Positions 53,252-62,614 of a DNA stretch of 64,000 nucleotides are shown here, one piece after another. Each line of letters begins with the position of its first letter. Position 1 is the stretch's first letter. Source of the stretch: Nonomuraea dietziae (GTDB lineage: Bacteria > Actinomycetota > Actinomycetes > Streptosporangiales > Streptosporangiaceae); NCBI RefSeq assembly GCF_014195505.1, contig NZ_JACIBV010000001.1:4216001-4280000 (forward strand), given 5' to 3'. Position numbers and translations under genes: made by a program. The notes beneath the pieces were generated by a model, which was not told the origin of the DNA, did no database searches, and saw only the letters and a list, made by a program, of their open reading frames with translations.

Positions 53252-54172
53252 CTACTTGACGGGAGCCCTGTCGAGGTCGGGTTCGAGGTAGATGACCCGC
53301 GCGATCGGGACCGCGGCGCGGATGCGCTGCTCGGCCTCGTCGATGCCGCGGGCCACGTCGGCCGCCGTGTCGTCGTGGTCGACAGCGATCTTCGCCGCCA
53401 CCAGCAGCTCCTCGGGGCCCAGGTGCAGCGTGCGCATGTGGATGACGCGCGAGACCTCGGGCGCCCCTTCGAGCGCGGACCTGATCTGCGTCTCGACGTC
53501 GGGCGAGGCGCCCTCGCCCAGCAGCAGCGACTTCGTCTCGATCGCCAGGACGATCGCGATGACCGCGAGCAGGATACCGATCATCAGGGTGCCGATGCCG
53601 TCCCACAGGCCGTCTCCGGTGATCACGGCCATGGTGACGCCGAACAGCGCGAAGATCAGACCGAGCAGCGCGCCGAGGTCCTCCAGCAGGACCACGGGAA
53701 GCTCGGGCGACTTGGAGTGGCGGATGAACGACACCCAGCTCTGGTTGCCGCGGACGAGGTTCGACTCCTTGATCGCGGTCCTGAAGGAGAAGATCTCGGC
53801 GATGATCGCGAAGATCAGCACGCCGAACGCCCACTGAGGCGACTCGACATCGCCTCTTAGTTCGATCTTGTGGATGCCCTCGTAGATCGAGAACACCGCG
53901 CCGACCGTGAACAGCACGACCGCGACGACGAAGGCGTAGAAGTAGCGCTCACGGCCGTAGCCGAACGGGTGCTCCTTCGTGCGCGCCCGCTGGGCGCGCT
54001 TGCCGCCGAGCAGCAGCAACGCCTGGTTGCCCGAGTCGGCCACCGAGTGGATCGACTCGGCCAGCATCGAGGAGGAGGTGGTGAACAGGAAGGCGACGAA
54101 CTTCGCGACGGCGATCGCTAGATTCGCGGCCAATGCCGCAATGATCGCTTTGGTCCCACCACTCGCGCTCAA
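53252..54172 (-). CDS. Cation diffusion facilitator family transporter
   Basis: A 306-residue CDF antiporter. I chose TTG 54172, preceded by GTGGAGA, because no ATG or GTG fits; the result LSASGGTKAIIAALAANLAI matches the family. The metal site in helix 2 is SIHSVADSGNQ (His42, Asp46). Six membrane helices and a C-terminal cytoplasmic domain with HMRTLHLGPEELLVAAKI follow. It exports divalent metal such as Zn, Fe or Mn against protons. Confidence 0.9.
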   Translation of the reverse strand: MSASGGTKAIIAALAANLAIAVAKFVAFLFTTSSSMLAESIHSVADSGNQALLLLGGKRAQRARTKEHPFGYGRERYFYAFVVAVVLFTVGAVFSIYEGIHKIELRGDVESPQWAFGVLIFAIIAEIFSFRTAIKESNLVRGNQSWVSFIRHSKSPELPVVLLEDLGALLGLIFALFGVTMAVITGDGLWDGIGTLMIGILLAVIAIVLAIETKSLLLGEGASPDVETQIRSALEGAPEVSRVIHMRTLHLGPEELLVAAKIAVDHDDTAADVARGIDEAEQRIRAAVPIARVIYLEPDLDRAPVK

Positions 54173-54216
54173 CGTATATCTCCACTCGTGCCACTGAAAA
54201 TCCCGGGAAGGGGATC

Positions 54217-55305
54217 TTATTGGGAAGTTCGCGACTTTAGCTCTGTGATAGCCGTCACCGGCGTCGGATCGATGCCATACCCAAGAGCGAGGTAAGCACT
54301 CGCATAGTCTCCGAGCTCGATGAGGGTGGCCAGCCTCTCGAGCGGATGGGCGCCCTCCGCGGCCAGCTCGCTGACCGGCACGTCGCGGTCCTCGACCACC
54401 CTGAGCAGGGAGATCGGCCGCTCCTCGGGCTCGCGCAGCACGACCAGCCTGATAGTGCGGCCCGCGCTCTCGGCGAAGATGTCGCGCTCGGCCAGCGGCC
54501 CTTCGACCACGCCCAGCTGGTTGTGGCCCGCCTCGGGAAGCGCGCCCCACTGGGCCGGGTACTTGGCGTTCTCGTACAGTTGGAGCGCCAGCCGGTGCGC
54601 CGCGACCGCCGTCAGCGGTGTGGCGCCCCAGATCACCGGCACGCTCTCGGCCAGCTCCATCGCCAGCGCCTTGCCGGGGTTGACGAACGACTCGCTCGAG
54701 GGACGGCAGCGGTTGGCCATGTCCTCCAGGCCCTTGGCCACGCCCTCGAACAGGTCGGGATCCGTCTGAACCAGCCCCAGCGCGCCCGCCGCCGCGACCA
54801 GCGGCACAGCCATGCCCCAGAGGTTGGCCCGCGAGGGCCCGTTCGCCTCCACAGGGACGAACAGTGCGGACGCCTGCGTGGCGATGGCGTGCAGCGGTGA
54901 GTCCTGCGCTCCGACCGCGAGCAGCGAGGCGCCCCGCCGTACGGCCTCGGCCGCCACCGCGAGCGTCTCCGCGGTGCGTCCCGAGCACGACACCGCCATG
55001 ACCAGGTCGGTGGCGCCGACCCAGCCGGGCAGCCTGCCCGACCGCACGGTGATGACGGGAAGCGGCGCGCCGTACCCGCAGATCACCGCCAGGATGTCGC
55101 CGGCGAGCGCCGCCGAGCCCATGCCGGTCACCACGATCGCGCGCGGCCTGCCGTCCTGGGCCAGCCGCGCGATGTCGGCCTCGCCGGCGTTGCGATGAGC
55201 GGTGCGCACCTGGGCGGCCGCGGAGGCGACCACGGGCAGCATCGCGCCCGGGTCGCCCGCCGACAGCAGAGCCTGGTCATCGAGCCGCTCGGGCTCCCAG
55301 ATCAC
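54217..55305 (-). CDS. SIS-domain phosphoglucose/phosphomannose isomerase
   Basis: A 362-residue protein of the bifunctional phosphoglucose/phosphomannose isomerase type. SIS1 has AIVVTGMGSAALAGDIL and MAVSCSGRTAETLAVA; the second half has NPGKALAMELAESVPVIWG and the C-terminal bacterial PGI domain ALPEAGHNQLGVVEG. It interconverts fructose-6-P with mannose-6-P and/or glucose-6-P. It follows Trm112 (ATGA overlap) and manB, giving a route to GDP-mannose for glycans. Confidence 0.9.
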   Translation of the reverse strand: MIWEPERLDDQALLSAGDPGAMLPVVASAAAQVRTAHRNAGEADIARLAQDGRPRAIVVTGMGSAALAGDILAVICGYGAPLPVITVRSGRLPGWVGATDLVMAVSCSGRTAETLAVAAEAVRRGASLLAVGAQDSPLHAIATQASALFVPVEANGPSRANLWGMAVPLVAAAGALGLVQTDPDLFEGVAKGLEDMANRCRPSSESFVNPGKALAMELAESVPVIWGATPLTAVAAHRLALQLYENAKYPAQWGALPEAGHNQLGVVEGPLAERDIFAESAGRTIRLVVLREPEERPISLLRVVEDRDVPVSELAAEGAHPLERLATLIELGDYASAYLALGYGIDPTPVTAITELKSRTSQ

Positions 55306-55469
55306 GGCTTCCGCGCCTCGTCCACGAGCAGGACGGGAATGTCATCCCTCACCGGGTAGACCAGGCCGCAGCCGGTACAGGCCAGCTCGTCCGCGTCGAG
55401 CTCCGCGCGCAGCGGGGACTTGCACGCCGGGCACGCCAGGATCTCCAGCAGCCAGTCGTCGATCTTCAC
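55302..55469 (-). CDS. Trm112-family small zinc-finger-like protein
   Basis: A 55-residue protein from GTG 55469, too short for many gene finders. It has two Cys pairs, CPAC (13-16) and CTGC (31-34), and ends VYPVRDDIPVLLVDEARKP. Trm112 proteins are zinc-binding partners of methyltransferases in eukaryotes and archaea; the bacterial role is unclear. It overlaps the isomerase start by 4 bp and begins 3 bp after the manB stop, so the three form one operon. Confidence 0.93.
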   Translation of the reverse strand: MKIDDWLLEILACPACKSPLRAELDADELACTGCGLVYPVRDDIPVLLVDEARKP

Positions 55470-55472
55470 TGT

Positions 55473-56819
55473 TCAGCTCCTCACAGCAGCGAGGACTTCG
55501 TCCCTGATCGCTGCCATCTGGCTCTCGTCGGCCGCCTCGGCATTCAGCCTGAGCAGCGGCTCGGTATTGGACGGACGGAGATTGAACCACCAGCCTGACC
55601 CCGTCACTGTCAGGCCGTCGAGCTCGTCGACCTCACCGCGGCCCGCGAACTGCTCGCGGACCTTCACCAGGGCCTCGCGCTGGTCGGCGACGGTGCTGTT
55701 GATCTCGCCGCTCTCGGTGTAGCGGGAGTACGGCGCCAGCACCCGCGACAGCGGCTGCTCCTGCTCGCCGAGAGCGGCCAGCACGTGCAGCGCGGCCAGC
55801 ATGCCCGAGTCGGCGAACCAGAAGTCGCGGAAGTAGTAGTGGGCCGAGTGCTCCCCGCCGAAGACCGCGCCCGTGCGGGCCATCTCGGCCTTGATGAAGG
55901 AGTGACCGACGCGCGTGCGCAGGGGTACGCCGCCGTGCTCGGCGATGATCTCGGGGACGGCGCGCGAGGTGATGAGGTTGTGGATGACCGTCGAGCCGGG
56001 ATGCTTGGCCAGCTCGCGAGCGGCGACCAGCGCGGTGATCGTGGAGGGCGAGACCGACTCGCCGCGCTCGTCGATCACCCAGCACCTGTCGGCGTCGCCG
56101 TCGAAGGCCAGCCCCAGGTCGGCGCCGCCCTCGAGCACGGCCCTCTGCAGGTCGCGCAGGTTCTCCGGCTCGATCGGGTTGGCCTCGTGGTTGGGGAAGG
56201 TGCCGTCGAGCTCGAAGTAGAGCGGCGTCACCTCGATCGGCAGCCCCTGGAAGACGGCGGGCACGGTGTGGCCGCCCATCGCGTTGCCCGCGTCGACGGC
56301 CACGCGCAGCGGCCTGATGCCCGACAGGTCGACCAGCGTGCGCAGGTGCTCGGCGTAGCCGGTGAGCAGGTCTTTCTCGATCGTGCTGCCCGGCTTGCCC
56401 GCGGGGATGCCGCTCTCGAGATAGGCGGCGGCCCTGTCGCGGATCGCGGTCAGCCCGGTGTCGGTGCCGACGGGCACGGCCCCCGCGTGGCACATCTTCA
56501 TGCCGTTGTAGCGCGCGGGGTTGTGGCTCGCGGTGAACATGACGCCGGGCAGGTCGAGGCTGCCGCTGGCGTAGTAGAGCAGATCAGTGGAGCCGAGCCC
56601 CGCGTCGATCACGTCGGTGCCCCTGCTGGTGGCGCCGCGGATGAACGCGTCGGCCAGCGCGCGCGAGGAGACGCGCATGTCGTGGGCGAGGACGGCCTGC
56701 GCCGCGCCCGTCACGTCCGCGAACGCCGCCCCCACGGCCTCGGCGGTCTCCTCGTCTAGCTCCTCAGGCACCACGCCGCGCACGTCGTACGCCTTGAAGA
56801 TCTTGGAGAGATCGCCCAC
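55473..56819 (-). CDS. manB: Phosphomannomutase/phosphoglucomutase
   Basis: A 448-residue alpha-D-phosphohexomutase. The catalytic Ser98 is in TASHNPARYNGMK, the Mg site is AFDGDADRCWV, the sugar-specificity loop is GGEHSAHYYF and the phosphate-binding loop is RPSNTEPLLRLN. It interconverts the 1- and 6-phosphates of mannose or glucose and feeds GDP-mannose for glycan and lipoglycan synthesis. It is the first gene of the manB-Trm112-isomerase operon. Confidence 0.95.
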   Translation of the reverse strand: MGDLSKIFKAYDVRGVVPEELDEETAEAVGAAFADVTGAAQAVLAHDMRVSSRALADAFIRGATSRGTDVIDAGLGSTDLLYYASGSLDLPGVMFTASHNPARYNGMKMCHAGAVPVGTDTGLTAIRDRAAAYLESGIPAGKPGSTIEKDLLTGYAEHLRTLVDLSGIRPLRVAVDAGNAMGGHTVPAVFQGLPIEVTPLYFELDGTFPNHEANPIEPENLRDLQRAVLEGGADLGLAFDGDADRCWVIDERGESVSPSTITALVAARELAKHPGSTVIHNLITSRAVPEIIAEHGGVPLRTRVGHSFIKAEMARTGAVFGGEHSAHYYFRDFWFADSGMLAALHVLAALGEQEQPLSRVLAPYSRYTESGEINSTVADQREALVKVREQFAGRGEVDELDGLTVTGSGWWFNLRPSNTEPLLRLNAEAADESQMAAIRDEVLAAVRS

Positions 56820-56863
56820 TCGCCCGCCCCTTGGTGGTCGCCTGTCTGACTGAGACGAGCCTA

Positions 56864-57268
56864 CTAGCGCTCCCGGTGGGGTTGGGCGGAGCGAAGGACA
56901 CGCAGGTGACCTCGGCGGCCCACCTCGACGCCCTGGCCGACCGGCTCCGTGCCGCCGGACGGCGCGGGGCGCGCCGCCTCACGGACGGCGTTGGCCAGCG
57001 CTTCGAGATCGTCGGTGCTCGGGCTGCCGCCGTCCGTCGGCAGGCGGACGACCTCCCACCCCCTGGGGGCGGTCAGCCGTTCGGCGTGTTCGGCGCACAG
57101 GTCATAGCAATGTGGCTCGGCGTACGTCGCCAGTGGGCCGAGAACCGCGGTCGAGTCGGCGTATACGTACGTGAGCGTGAAGACGGCGGGCTGACTGCAA
57201 GCAGTGCGGGAACAGCGACGGACGGGGCTCACGGAGGGACCGTATCCGGTAAGAGTGCGAGGCGCCAC
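56864..57268 (-). CDS. DUF3499-family protein
   Basis: A protein of up to 134 residues. The family core is VRRCSRTACSQPAVFTLTYVYADSTAVLG, with landmarks CSRTAC and PHCYDLCAEHAERLTAPRGWEVVRL; the four Cys and nearby His suggest a zinc site. The C-terminus RRGHLRVLR is typical. GTG 57232 (VSPVRRCS) is a likely start. Function unknown; conserved beside manB and divergent from the zincin-like gene in actinobacteria. Confidence 0.86.
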   Translation of the reverse strand: MAPRTLTGYGPSVSPVRRCSRTACSQPAVFTLTYVYADSTAVLGPLATYAEPHCYDLCAEHAERLTAPRGWEVVRLPTDGGSPSTDDLEALANAVREAARPAPSGGTEPVGQGVEVGRRGHLRVLRSAQPHRER

Positions 57269-57383
57269 TACCTGAGCGCTCTTAACGAGCGTGTCGCCAC
57301 AATTCGGACACCTGTCACAGCGTTTACACCCACCTGTACCGATGGGGGGCCCTGATTGGGTGCGTCCGAAAGCTTAAGCTTGA

Positions 57384-57831
57384 GTGGTGACACCGACGCG
57401 TGGTCCCCGGCGGCGTGACCGCCATGGTCGCGGGCTTCGCGGTCCGCTGGCCCCTTCCTACGTCCCCATCGCCCGCTCACGCAGCGAGCGCTTCGACGAC
57501 CTGGTGCTCGACGCGGTCGACAGGCTCAAGCCGCAGTGGGGCAAGCAGCTGGCGGCCGTGGAGTTCGCCGTGGAGGAGGTGCCTCCGGTCAGCGAGCTCG
57601 GCGACGGCCCCGGCCGGCTCGGCTCCGAGCCGATCCCCTTCGGCAGGGCCGACACCGCCTCGGGCGCCGATCCGGCCTCCGTGGTGATCTACCGGCGACC
57701 GCTGGAGGCTCGGGGCCCGCGACCGCGACATGCTGGGCGCGCTCGTCCACGACACGGTCGTCGAGCAGGTGGCCACGCTGCTCGGGCTGTCGCCCGAGAC
57801 GGTCGACCCCGGCTACGACGAGCGCGGCTGA
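57384..57831 (+). CDS. Zincin-like metallopeptidase family protein, frameshifted
   Basis: A protein of about 148 residues once one base is removed. It begins with a basic segment, then SYVPIARSRSERFDDLVLDA and a zincin_1-type core, FAVEEVPPVSELGDG and VVIYRRPLEAR. The frame breaks at GGGG 57712-57715; dropping one G gives ARARDRDMLGALVHDTVVEQ and an end at TGA 57831. The usual HExxH zinc motif is replaced by HDTVVEQ, so catalysis is doubtful. It is divergent from DUF3499, and starts at GTG 57384. Confidence 0.78.
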
Positions 57832-57850
57832 GCACCGGGCAAGCCGCCTC

Positions 57851-59170
57851 TCAGGGCAGCACGACGGCGGGGTCGTCGGTGTAGGTGGGCAGCAACGTCC
57901 AGATCCTGCCCTGCGACAGCGGCTGGGCGGTGATCAGCGTCCCCGCCCCGGTCCGTTCGCTCGTCACCCGCCCGCCGTAGACCTGTCCCGACACCGGCGT
58001 CACCACCAGGCCCGTGCCCGCCTTGACCTTCACCACCTTGGTGCGCGAGGCCGGGACGTCCACTGTGGCCGTGCCCACCTTCACCCGTCCGGGACCGCCC
58101 ACGGCGGTGAGCACCAGCGACGAGCCCTTGCCGTTGTCGGCGACGGCGCCGCCCAGGTCGAGCGGCGGCGTCCCCGCGCTGAAGGCCACGTCCACGGAGG
58201 TGGAGATCACCATCCCGGCCACCACGGGCACGTCCGAAACGAGCTCCACCGCGGCCGCCTGGCCGTCGAGGCCCTTGGTCAGCTCCATGACCGCCACGGT
58301 TCCGGCGATCACATCGAGCGTTTCACGCCCCTTCATCGCATAACTGCCGTCCGTGGTCACCGCCCGCACCTGGACGGCGGCGTCCAGCTTTCCCGGCGCG
58401 GCCACCAGGAGCTCCCGCTTTCCCTCGCCCGAGGGGATCCCCGGCACCACGACCCGCGTGGCGGGAGGGGCCGAGGCCGGCAGCCAGTCCACCCCTCGCC
58501 CGTCCATCACCGCTCTCGCCGCCACCGCGAGCCTGCCGGTGCTCGTGGTCACGCCGACCGCGGTCACGGTGGCCGAGGGGGCGAGCTCGTTCAGATCGAG
58601 TTCGACGTGTGCCCCGGGCTTGACGGTGATCCCCCGCCCCGCGTCGCTGGGCACGGGTCCCTCGGCCGAGTAGACCAGCACGTCGGCCAGCGCGGGCGCG
58701 GCGTCGGCGTTGGTCAGGTGCAGCGTGACCCCTGCGGCGGAGGGGCCTGGCCCGATCAGCCACGTGGTCCCCGCCGGCTCGGTGCAGCGCACCCCGGCCA
58801 GGCCGCGCGAGCGCCCCTTGGCCGTCTTCGTGCCGAACGACGCCTCCAGGCCCTGCGCCGCCTTCCCCGTGGCCTTCACCACGACGGGCCCGTCTCCCTT
58901 GACCGGCTCGCGCCAGAGCTTGCCCGGCTCCTTGACCTGGGCGGACCCGACGGTCACGGTCCCCTCGCCCGGCGCGCTCAGCACGGCCACCTCGGCGCCG
59001 CGAGGCGCGGGGCAGACGGCCACCACCGACTCCACGGCGACCTTCTGCGGGCCCCTCGCGGGCGGCGCCTCCTGTGCGGGACGTGTCAGGAAGGCCAGGC
59101 CGTACAGCGCGCCGAGCGCGATCAGGACCAGCGCCACGAGGCCGAACCTGTTCTCCACGAACCCCTTCAT
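57851..59170 (-). CDS. DUF5719-family membrane-anchored protein
   Basis: A 439-residue protein with an N-terminal helix (about 10-29, FGLVALVLIALGALYGLAFL) and a long extracytoplasmic beta-rich region, including GTTWLIGPGPSAAGVTLHLTNAD (landmark TTWLIGPGPS) and VELDLNELAPSATVTAVGV. The start at 59170 overlaps the GT2 stop by ATGA. DUF5719 proteins are conserved partners of this glycosyltransferase in actinobacteria and may present or bind the glycan. No catalytic motif. Confidence 0.86.
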   Translation of the reverse strand: MKGFVENRFGLVALVLIALGALYGLAFLTRPAQEAPPARGPQKVAVESVVAVCPAPRGAEVAVLSAPGEGTVTVGSAQVKEPGKLWREPVKGDGPVVVKATGKAAQGLEASFGTKTAKGRSRGLAGVRCTEPAGTTWLIGPGPSAAGVTLHLTNADAAPALADVLVYSAEGPVPSDAGRGITVKPGAHVELDLNELAPSATVTAVGVTTSTGRLAVAARAVMDGRGVDWLPASAPPATRVVVPGIPSGEGKRELLVAAPGKLDAAVQVRAVTTDGSYAMKGRETLDVIAGTVAVMELTKGLDGQAAAVELVSDVPVVAGMVISTSVDVAFSAGTPPLDLGGAVADNGKGSSLVLTAVGGPGRVKVGTATVDVPASRTKVVKVKAGTGLVVTPVSGQVYGGRVTSERTGAGTLITAQPLSQGRIWTLLPTYTDDPAVVLP

Positions 59171-61938
59171 CGGGCCACCGCCACCACGAGAGGATCGGCC
59201 GTGCGGGCGCCGGGCGCGGCCAGGGCGAGCACCAGAGCGGTGAGCGCGGCCTGCGCCCACAGCATGGGCACGCGCAGCGGATCCTCCGGCGGCGCCTTCA
59301 CCCGCGCGGGCGGCTCGACCAGGCGCCACACCCCTTCACCCTCCGTCAGGCTCAGATGGGTGAGCTGCGGCTGGGAGTCGAGCGCGCTGGTCACCCCCGG
59401 CGCCGGTCGCACGACGGCCACGTGGGTGATGCCGAGGGCCGCCAGGGTGGCGGCGTCGGTGCCGCCGCGCCCTGCGACCAGGCCTGCCGCCGCCCTTGCC
59501 ACCTGGTCACGGGCCTGCCGCGGCACCGGGAGCTCGGCCTCGCCCAGCAGGGGCGTACGGCGGTGCAGCACCGTGAAGGAGTCTCCACGCAGCAGGAGGG
59601 TCCTCGACCCCTCGGCCAGCGCCGGCATCGGGTCGGGCGTCGAGCCGCTCAGCGGGCCGCGCGTGCCCGAGGCGATCCAGAAGCCGGCGGCCAGCACGGG
59701 CGTGCTGAAGGCGACGGCGACCGCGACCACCGCGACCAGCCTGCGCAGCCCACCCGCCGCCCGCAGTTCGGCCAGCCGGTGCGCGGTCAAGGCGACCAGC
59801 ACGAGCAGCCCCGTCGCGGCGAAGGCCAGCGGGATGCCCGGCCACGCCCTGGCCGCCTCGCCTCCCGCTGCCGAGGTGACGGTCACCCGGCTGACCAGGA
59901 TCGCGGCGAGCACGCCGTACACGGCCACGCCCCAGCCGATGGCGACGATCATGCGCTGGCGGCGCAAGAGCAGGGCGGCCAGCGCCGTCGCGATGAGCCC
60001 CGCGGTGACCCAGAACGGCGGCAGCCCAGGCCCTCCGGGGCTGAAGGTGAGCAGCGCGTGCGGCGGCAGCGCGGGGTCGATCAGCGACGACCTGTGCAGC
60101 CCGGCCTCCAGGAGCAGCTGGCCGGGGTGGTCGGCGAAGCCGCGAAGCCAGGGGTAGAGCAGCACCGGCGGCACGGCCAGCGCCGTGGCCAGCTGCCGTA
60201 CCCTGCCGAAGGCGATCATGGCCAGCACGCCGAGCACCGCGAGCAGCACGTACACCAGCGGAGCGAAGGCGGTGCCCACGGCCAGCAGCAGGCCGAGCCC
60301 CCAGCCCGCGCGGCGGGCCCTGCGTGGCTCGGCCGACAGCAGCTGCACGCCGAGGCCCGCGTAGACGGGCAGCAGCACGAAGACCACGGCGGTGCCGAGC
60401 CTGCCCGCCGCGATCGCGCCGGTGGCGACGGGGAGCAGCGCGTAACTGGCCGCCAGCCAGATCCTCGCAGGAACGGCGGGGATGATCGTGCGGGTGGCGA
60501 GGTAGGCGGAGGCGCCGGCCAGCGGGACCGAGCCGAGCAGCAGCACCGAGACCCCGAGCCACGTCTCGCCGAGGAACAGCGTGGAGACGGCGGCGACGAC
60601 CGCCACGTACGGCGGCGCCCACGCGCTCGACCCCAGCCCCGTGTCGTGGAAGCCCTCCAGGTAGAAGCGCCACAGGTCGGCGGCCTGTCCGACGACCGGC
60701 ACCAGCGCGCCGCCGCCCAGCAGCGGGCCGCCGAGCACGTCGCGCTCGGCGACCAGCGCGACCACGGTCAGCGCCAGCGTGAGGAGCACGCCGGGACGGC
60801 TGAGGAAACGCCGGAGGAAGCCCGCGTCGTCCGGGATGAGGTCGTCCTCCTCACTGGGCGGCGCGACGACCGCGTGGTGACGGCCGGCCGACTCCACCGG
60901 GCCCTCCCCCGCCAGGAAGCCCTGCACCAGATCGGACAGGCGGCGGTAGGCGGCTCCGCGCGGAGTCAGCAGCTTCTTTATCGCGAAATATCCCTGTTTT
61001 CGGCCGTGTTTGCGGGCGCGTCTCGCCTTGATCAGGCGCCCCGGATGCAGCAGCACCGAGCCGAGGGCCGCCACCTCGTCGTAGGCGTTGGCCGGCTGCT
61101 TGGCCACGACGAACAGCAGCGTGGCCATCATCGAGCCGAGCACGTTGCGCACCAGCGCCCAGAGCATCGCTGTGAATGGCAGATTCGCCATGACGACGAA
61201 CATCGCGTTGCGCCGGTCGAGCCGTCTCGGATGGTCGCCGCTGGCGGTGATGCGCCGCCTCCTGCGCGCCGCCGCCTCGGCGTGGTAGGCGACCGCGCGC
61301 CTGACGTTGACGACGCGATGACCCGCGTTGCGCACCCGCCAGCACAGGTCGAGATCGTCACGGAACAGTTCGAGTGAGGGGTCGATGCCGCCGACCCGCT
61401 CCCACACGTCGCGGCGCACGAGCATGCCCGCCGACGAGACCGACAGCACGTCGCGGTCGCCGTCGTACTGACCCTGGTCGTACTCACGCGCTTCGAGGCC
61501 CGTGTCGCGCCTGCCCGACCTGTCGACGGTGACGCCGACCTCGACCAGCAGCTTGCGGTCCATCCAATCGCGCAGCTTCGGGCCGAGAACCGCCGCCTTG
61601 GGGTCGCGCTCGGCGGCCATCAGCAGGTGCAGGAGCGCGTGCGGATCGGGGGCGCAGTCGTCGTGGAGCAGCCAGATCCACTCGTCCTCTGCCGCCTCGA
61701 GCTTGCCGAGGACCTCGGCCACCGCCGCGCCGAAGCCGGTCGAGCGGGAAAGGCGCAGCACGTTGCCCGCGCCCAGCGCGCGTTCGAGCAGGTCGGCCGA
61801 GCCGTCGCGGCTACCGTTGTCGGCGCCGACCACCCTGTCGGCGGGGCGGCTCTGCCCCAGCACCGCACCCAGCGTCTCACCCAGCCAGCGGGCTCCGTCG
61901 TGAGCCACGACGATGGCGGTGACGAGCGGTGCGGACAT
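59167..61938 (-). CDS. Large GT2 glycosyltransferase with multi-spanning membrane domain
   Basis: A 923-residue protein. The N-terminal GT2 domain (1-260) has VTAIVVAHDGARWLGETLGAV, WIWLLHDDCAPDPHAL and SLELFRDDLDLCWRVRNAGH. From about residue 260 two hydrophobic helices, then, after a charged region (300-385), about twelve or more helices follow to the end. Such fusions add or transfer sugar across the membrane, using nucleotide or polyprenyl sugars. The DUF5719 gene is coupled downstream; whiB is upstream. The acceptor is unknown; GDP-mannose from the manB operon is a possible donor. Confidence 0.88.
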   Translation of the reverse strand: MSAPLVTAIVVAHDGARWLGETLGAVLGQSRPADRVVGADNGSRDGSADLLERALGAGNVLRLSRSTGFGAAVAEVLGKLEAAEDEWIWLLHDDCAPDPHALLHLLMAAERDPKAAVLGPKLRDWMDRKLLVEVGVTVDRSGRRDTGLEAREYDQGQYDGDRDVLSVSSAGMLVRRDVWERVGGIDPSLELFRDDLDLCWRVRNAGHRVVNVRRAVAYHAEAAARRRRRITASGDHPRRLDRRNAMFVVMANLPFTAMLWALVRNVLGSMMATLLFVVAKQPANAYDEVAALGSVLLHPGRLIKARRARKHGRKQGYFAIKKLLTPRGAAYRRLSDLVQGFLAGEGPVESAGRHHAVVAPPSEEDDLIPDDAGFLRRFLSRPGVLLTLALTVVALVAERDVLGGPLLGGGALVPVVGQAADLWRFYLEGFHDTGLGSSAWAPPYVAVVAAVSTLFLGETWLGVSVLLLGSVPLAGASAYLATRTIIPAVPARIWLAASYALLPVATGAIAAGRLGTAVVFVLLPVYAGLGVQLLSAEPRRARRAGWGLGLLLAVGTAFAPLVYVLLAVLGVLAMIAFGRVRQLATALAVPPVLLYPWLRGFADHPGQLLLEAGLHRSSLIDPALPPHALLTFSPGGPGLPPFWVTAGLIATALAALLLRRQRMIVAIGWGVAVYGVLAAILVSRVTVTSAAGGEAARAWPGIPLAFAATGLLVLVALTAHRLAELRAAGGLRRLVAVVAVAVAFSTPVLAAGFWIASGTRGPLSGSTPDPMPALAEGSRTLLLRGDSFTVLHRRTPLLGEAELPVPRQARDQVARAAAGLVAGRGGTDAATLAALGITHVAVVRPAPGVTSALDSQPQLTHLSLTEGEGVWRLVEPPARVKAPPEDPLRVPMLWAQAALTALVLALAAPGARTADPLVVAVAR

Positions 61939-61990
61939 CGGCGCGGCTCCAACCAGGGGGATGATCAGCGCCGGACACCATAACAGTCGA

Positions 61991-62029
61991 AAGGGTCACG
62001 CGGCAGACAGCAGCCGCCGCGTGACCCTT
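61991..62029 (-). terminator. Hairpin terminator after whiB
   Basis: A perfect 14-bp stem AAGGGTCACGCGGC / GCCGCGTGACCCTT (61991-62004 / 62016-62029), 10 bp beyond the whiB stop, with the strand's U-rich end weak. Confidence 0.78.
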
Positions 62030-62039
62030 GTGAATATTC

Positions 62040-62303
62040 CTAGACGGCCGCCTTCTTGATCCTTCGGCGTTCCCGCTCGGACAGCCCACCCCAGATGCCG
62101 AACCGCTCGTCGTGCTCGAGTGCGTATTCAAGACACTCGGCCCGCACCTCGCAGGAACGGCACACCTTCTTGGCCTCTCTGGTGGAGCCACCCTTCTCCG
62201 GGAAGAACGCCTCAGGGTCAGTCTGCGCGCACAGTGCACGCTCCTGCCAGCCGAGTTCTTCAGCGTCAAGCTGTTCCTGTGCGATGACCACCAACTCGGT
62301 CAC
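62040..62303 (-). CDS. whiB: WhiB-family iron-sulfur transcription factor WhiB
   Basis: An 87-residue WhiB protein from GTG 62303 behind GGGAGG. The four Fe-S cluster Cys are 25, 48, 51 and 57 (ERALCAQTDPEAFFPEKGG, CRSCEVRAEC), followed by the GIWGG turn and basic SERERRRIKKAAV. Sequence and neighbourhood match WhiB of Streptomyces, needed with WhiA for sporulation septation, rather than another Wbl protein. Monocistronic, with its own promoter and terminator. Confidence 0.95.
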   Translation of the reverse strand: MTELVVIAQEQLDAEELGWQERALCAQTDPEAFFPEKGGSTREAKKVCRSCEVRAECLEYALEHDERFGIWGGLSERERRRIKKAAV

Positions 62304-62614
62304 TGCACACCTCCCTGCCGCCCGCCCGCAATGGAGCCCCCCATGAACGCCTCCTTCATACCCACCCTGGAGGCGTAACAACATGGCTGTAATTACACGC
62401 GCGTGCCGTAGGTAACGTCAAGCGGCATGCCGGTATCCGGGGAAAGACCCTCTCGCCCCGGTGTGCTTGCCATGTGCTGTTCGGGACCGGCCGAAACCGG
62501 ATTCCATGGCCTTGACGTGACTTCATCAACGCTGTCAGCGGTCGGAACCGTACCAGGGCAGGCTTGACGCCCGCCCAGGGCCCACCTTCTCTCTATCCCG
62601 TGTTGACCGAAGTC
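62304..62614. other. whiB upstream region
   Basis: This 311-bp stretch holds no gene. It includes the whiB promoter listed separately and a leader of about 80 bases. A likely terminator of the Gln/Pro-rich gene is not apparent at its right end. Confidence 0.5.
62392..62421 (-). promoter_or_regulatory. Promoter of whiB
   Basis: On the minus strand TTGACG (62421-62416) and TGTAAT (62397-62392) are spaced by 18 bp, about 90 bp before the whiB start. This is a good housekeeping-sigma match; five of six -10 bases agree. Confidence 0.6.
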
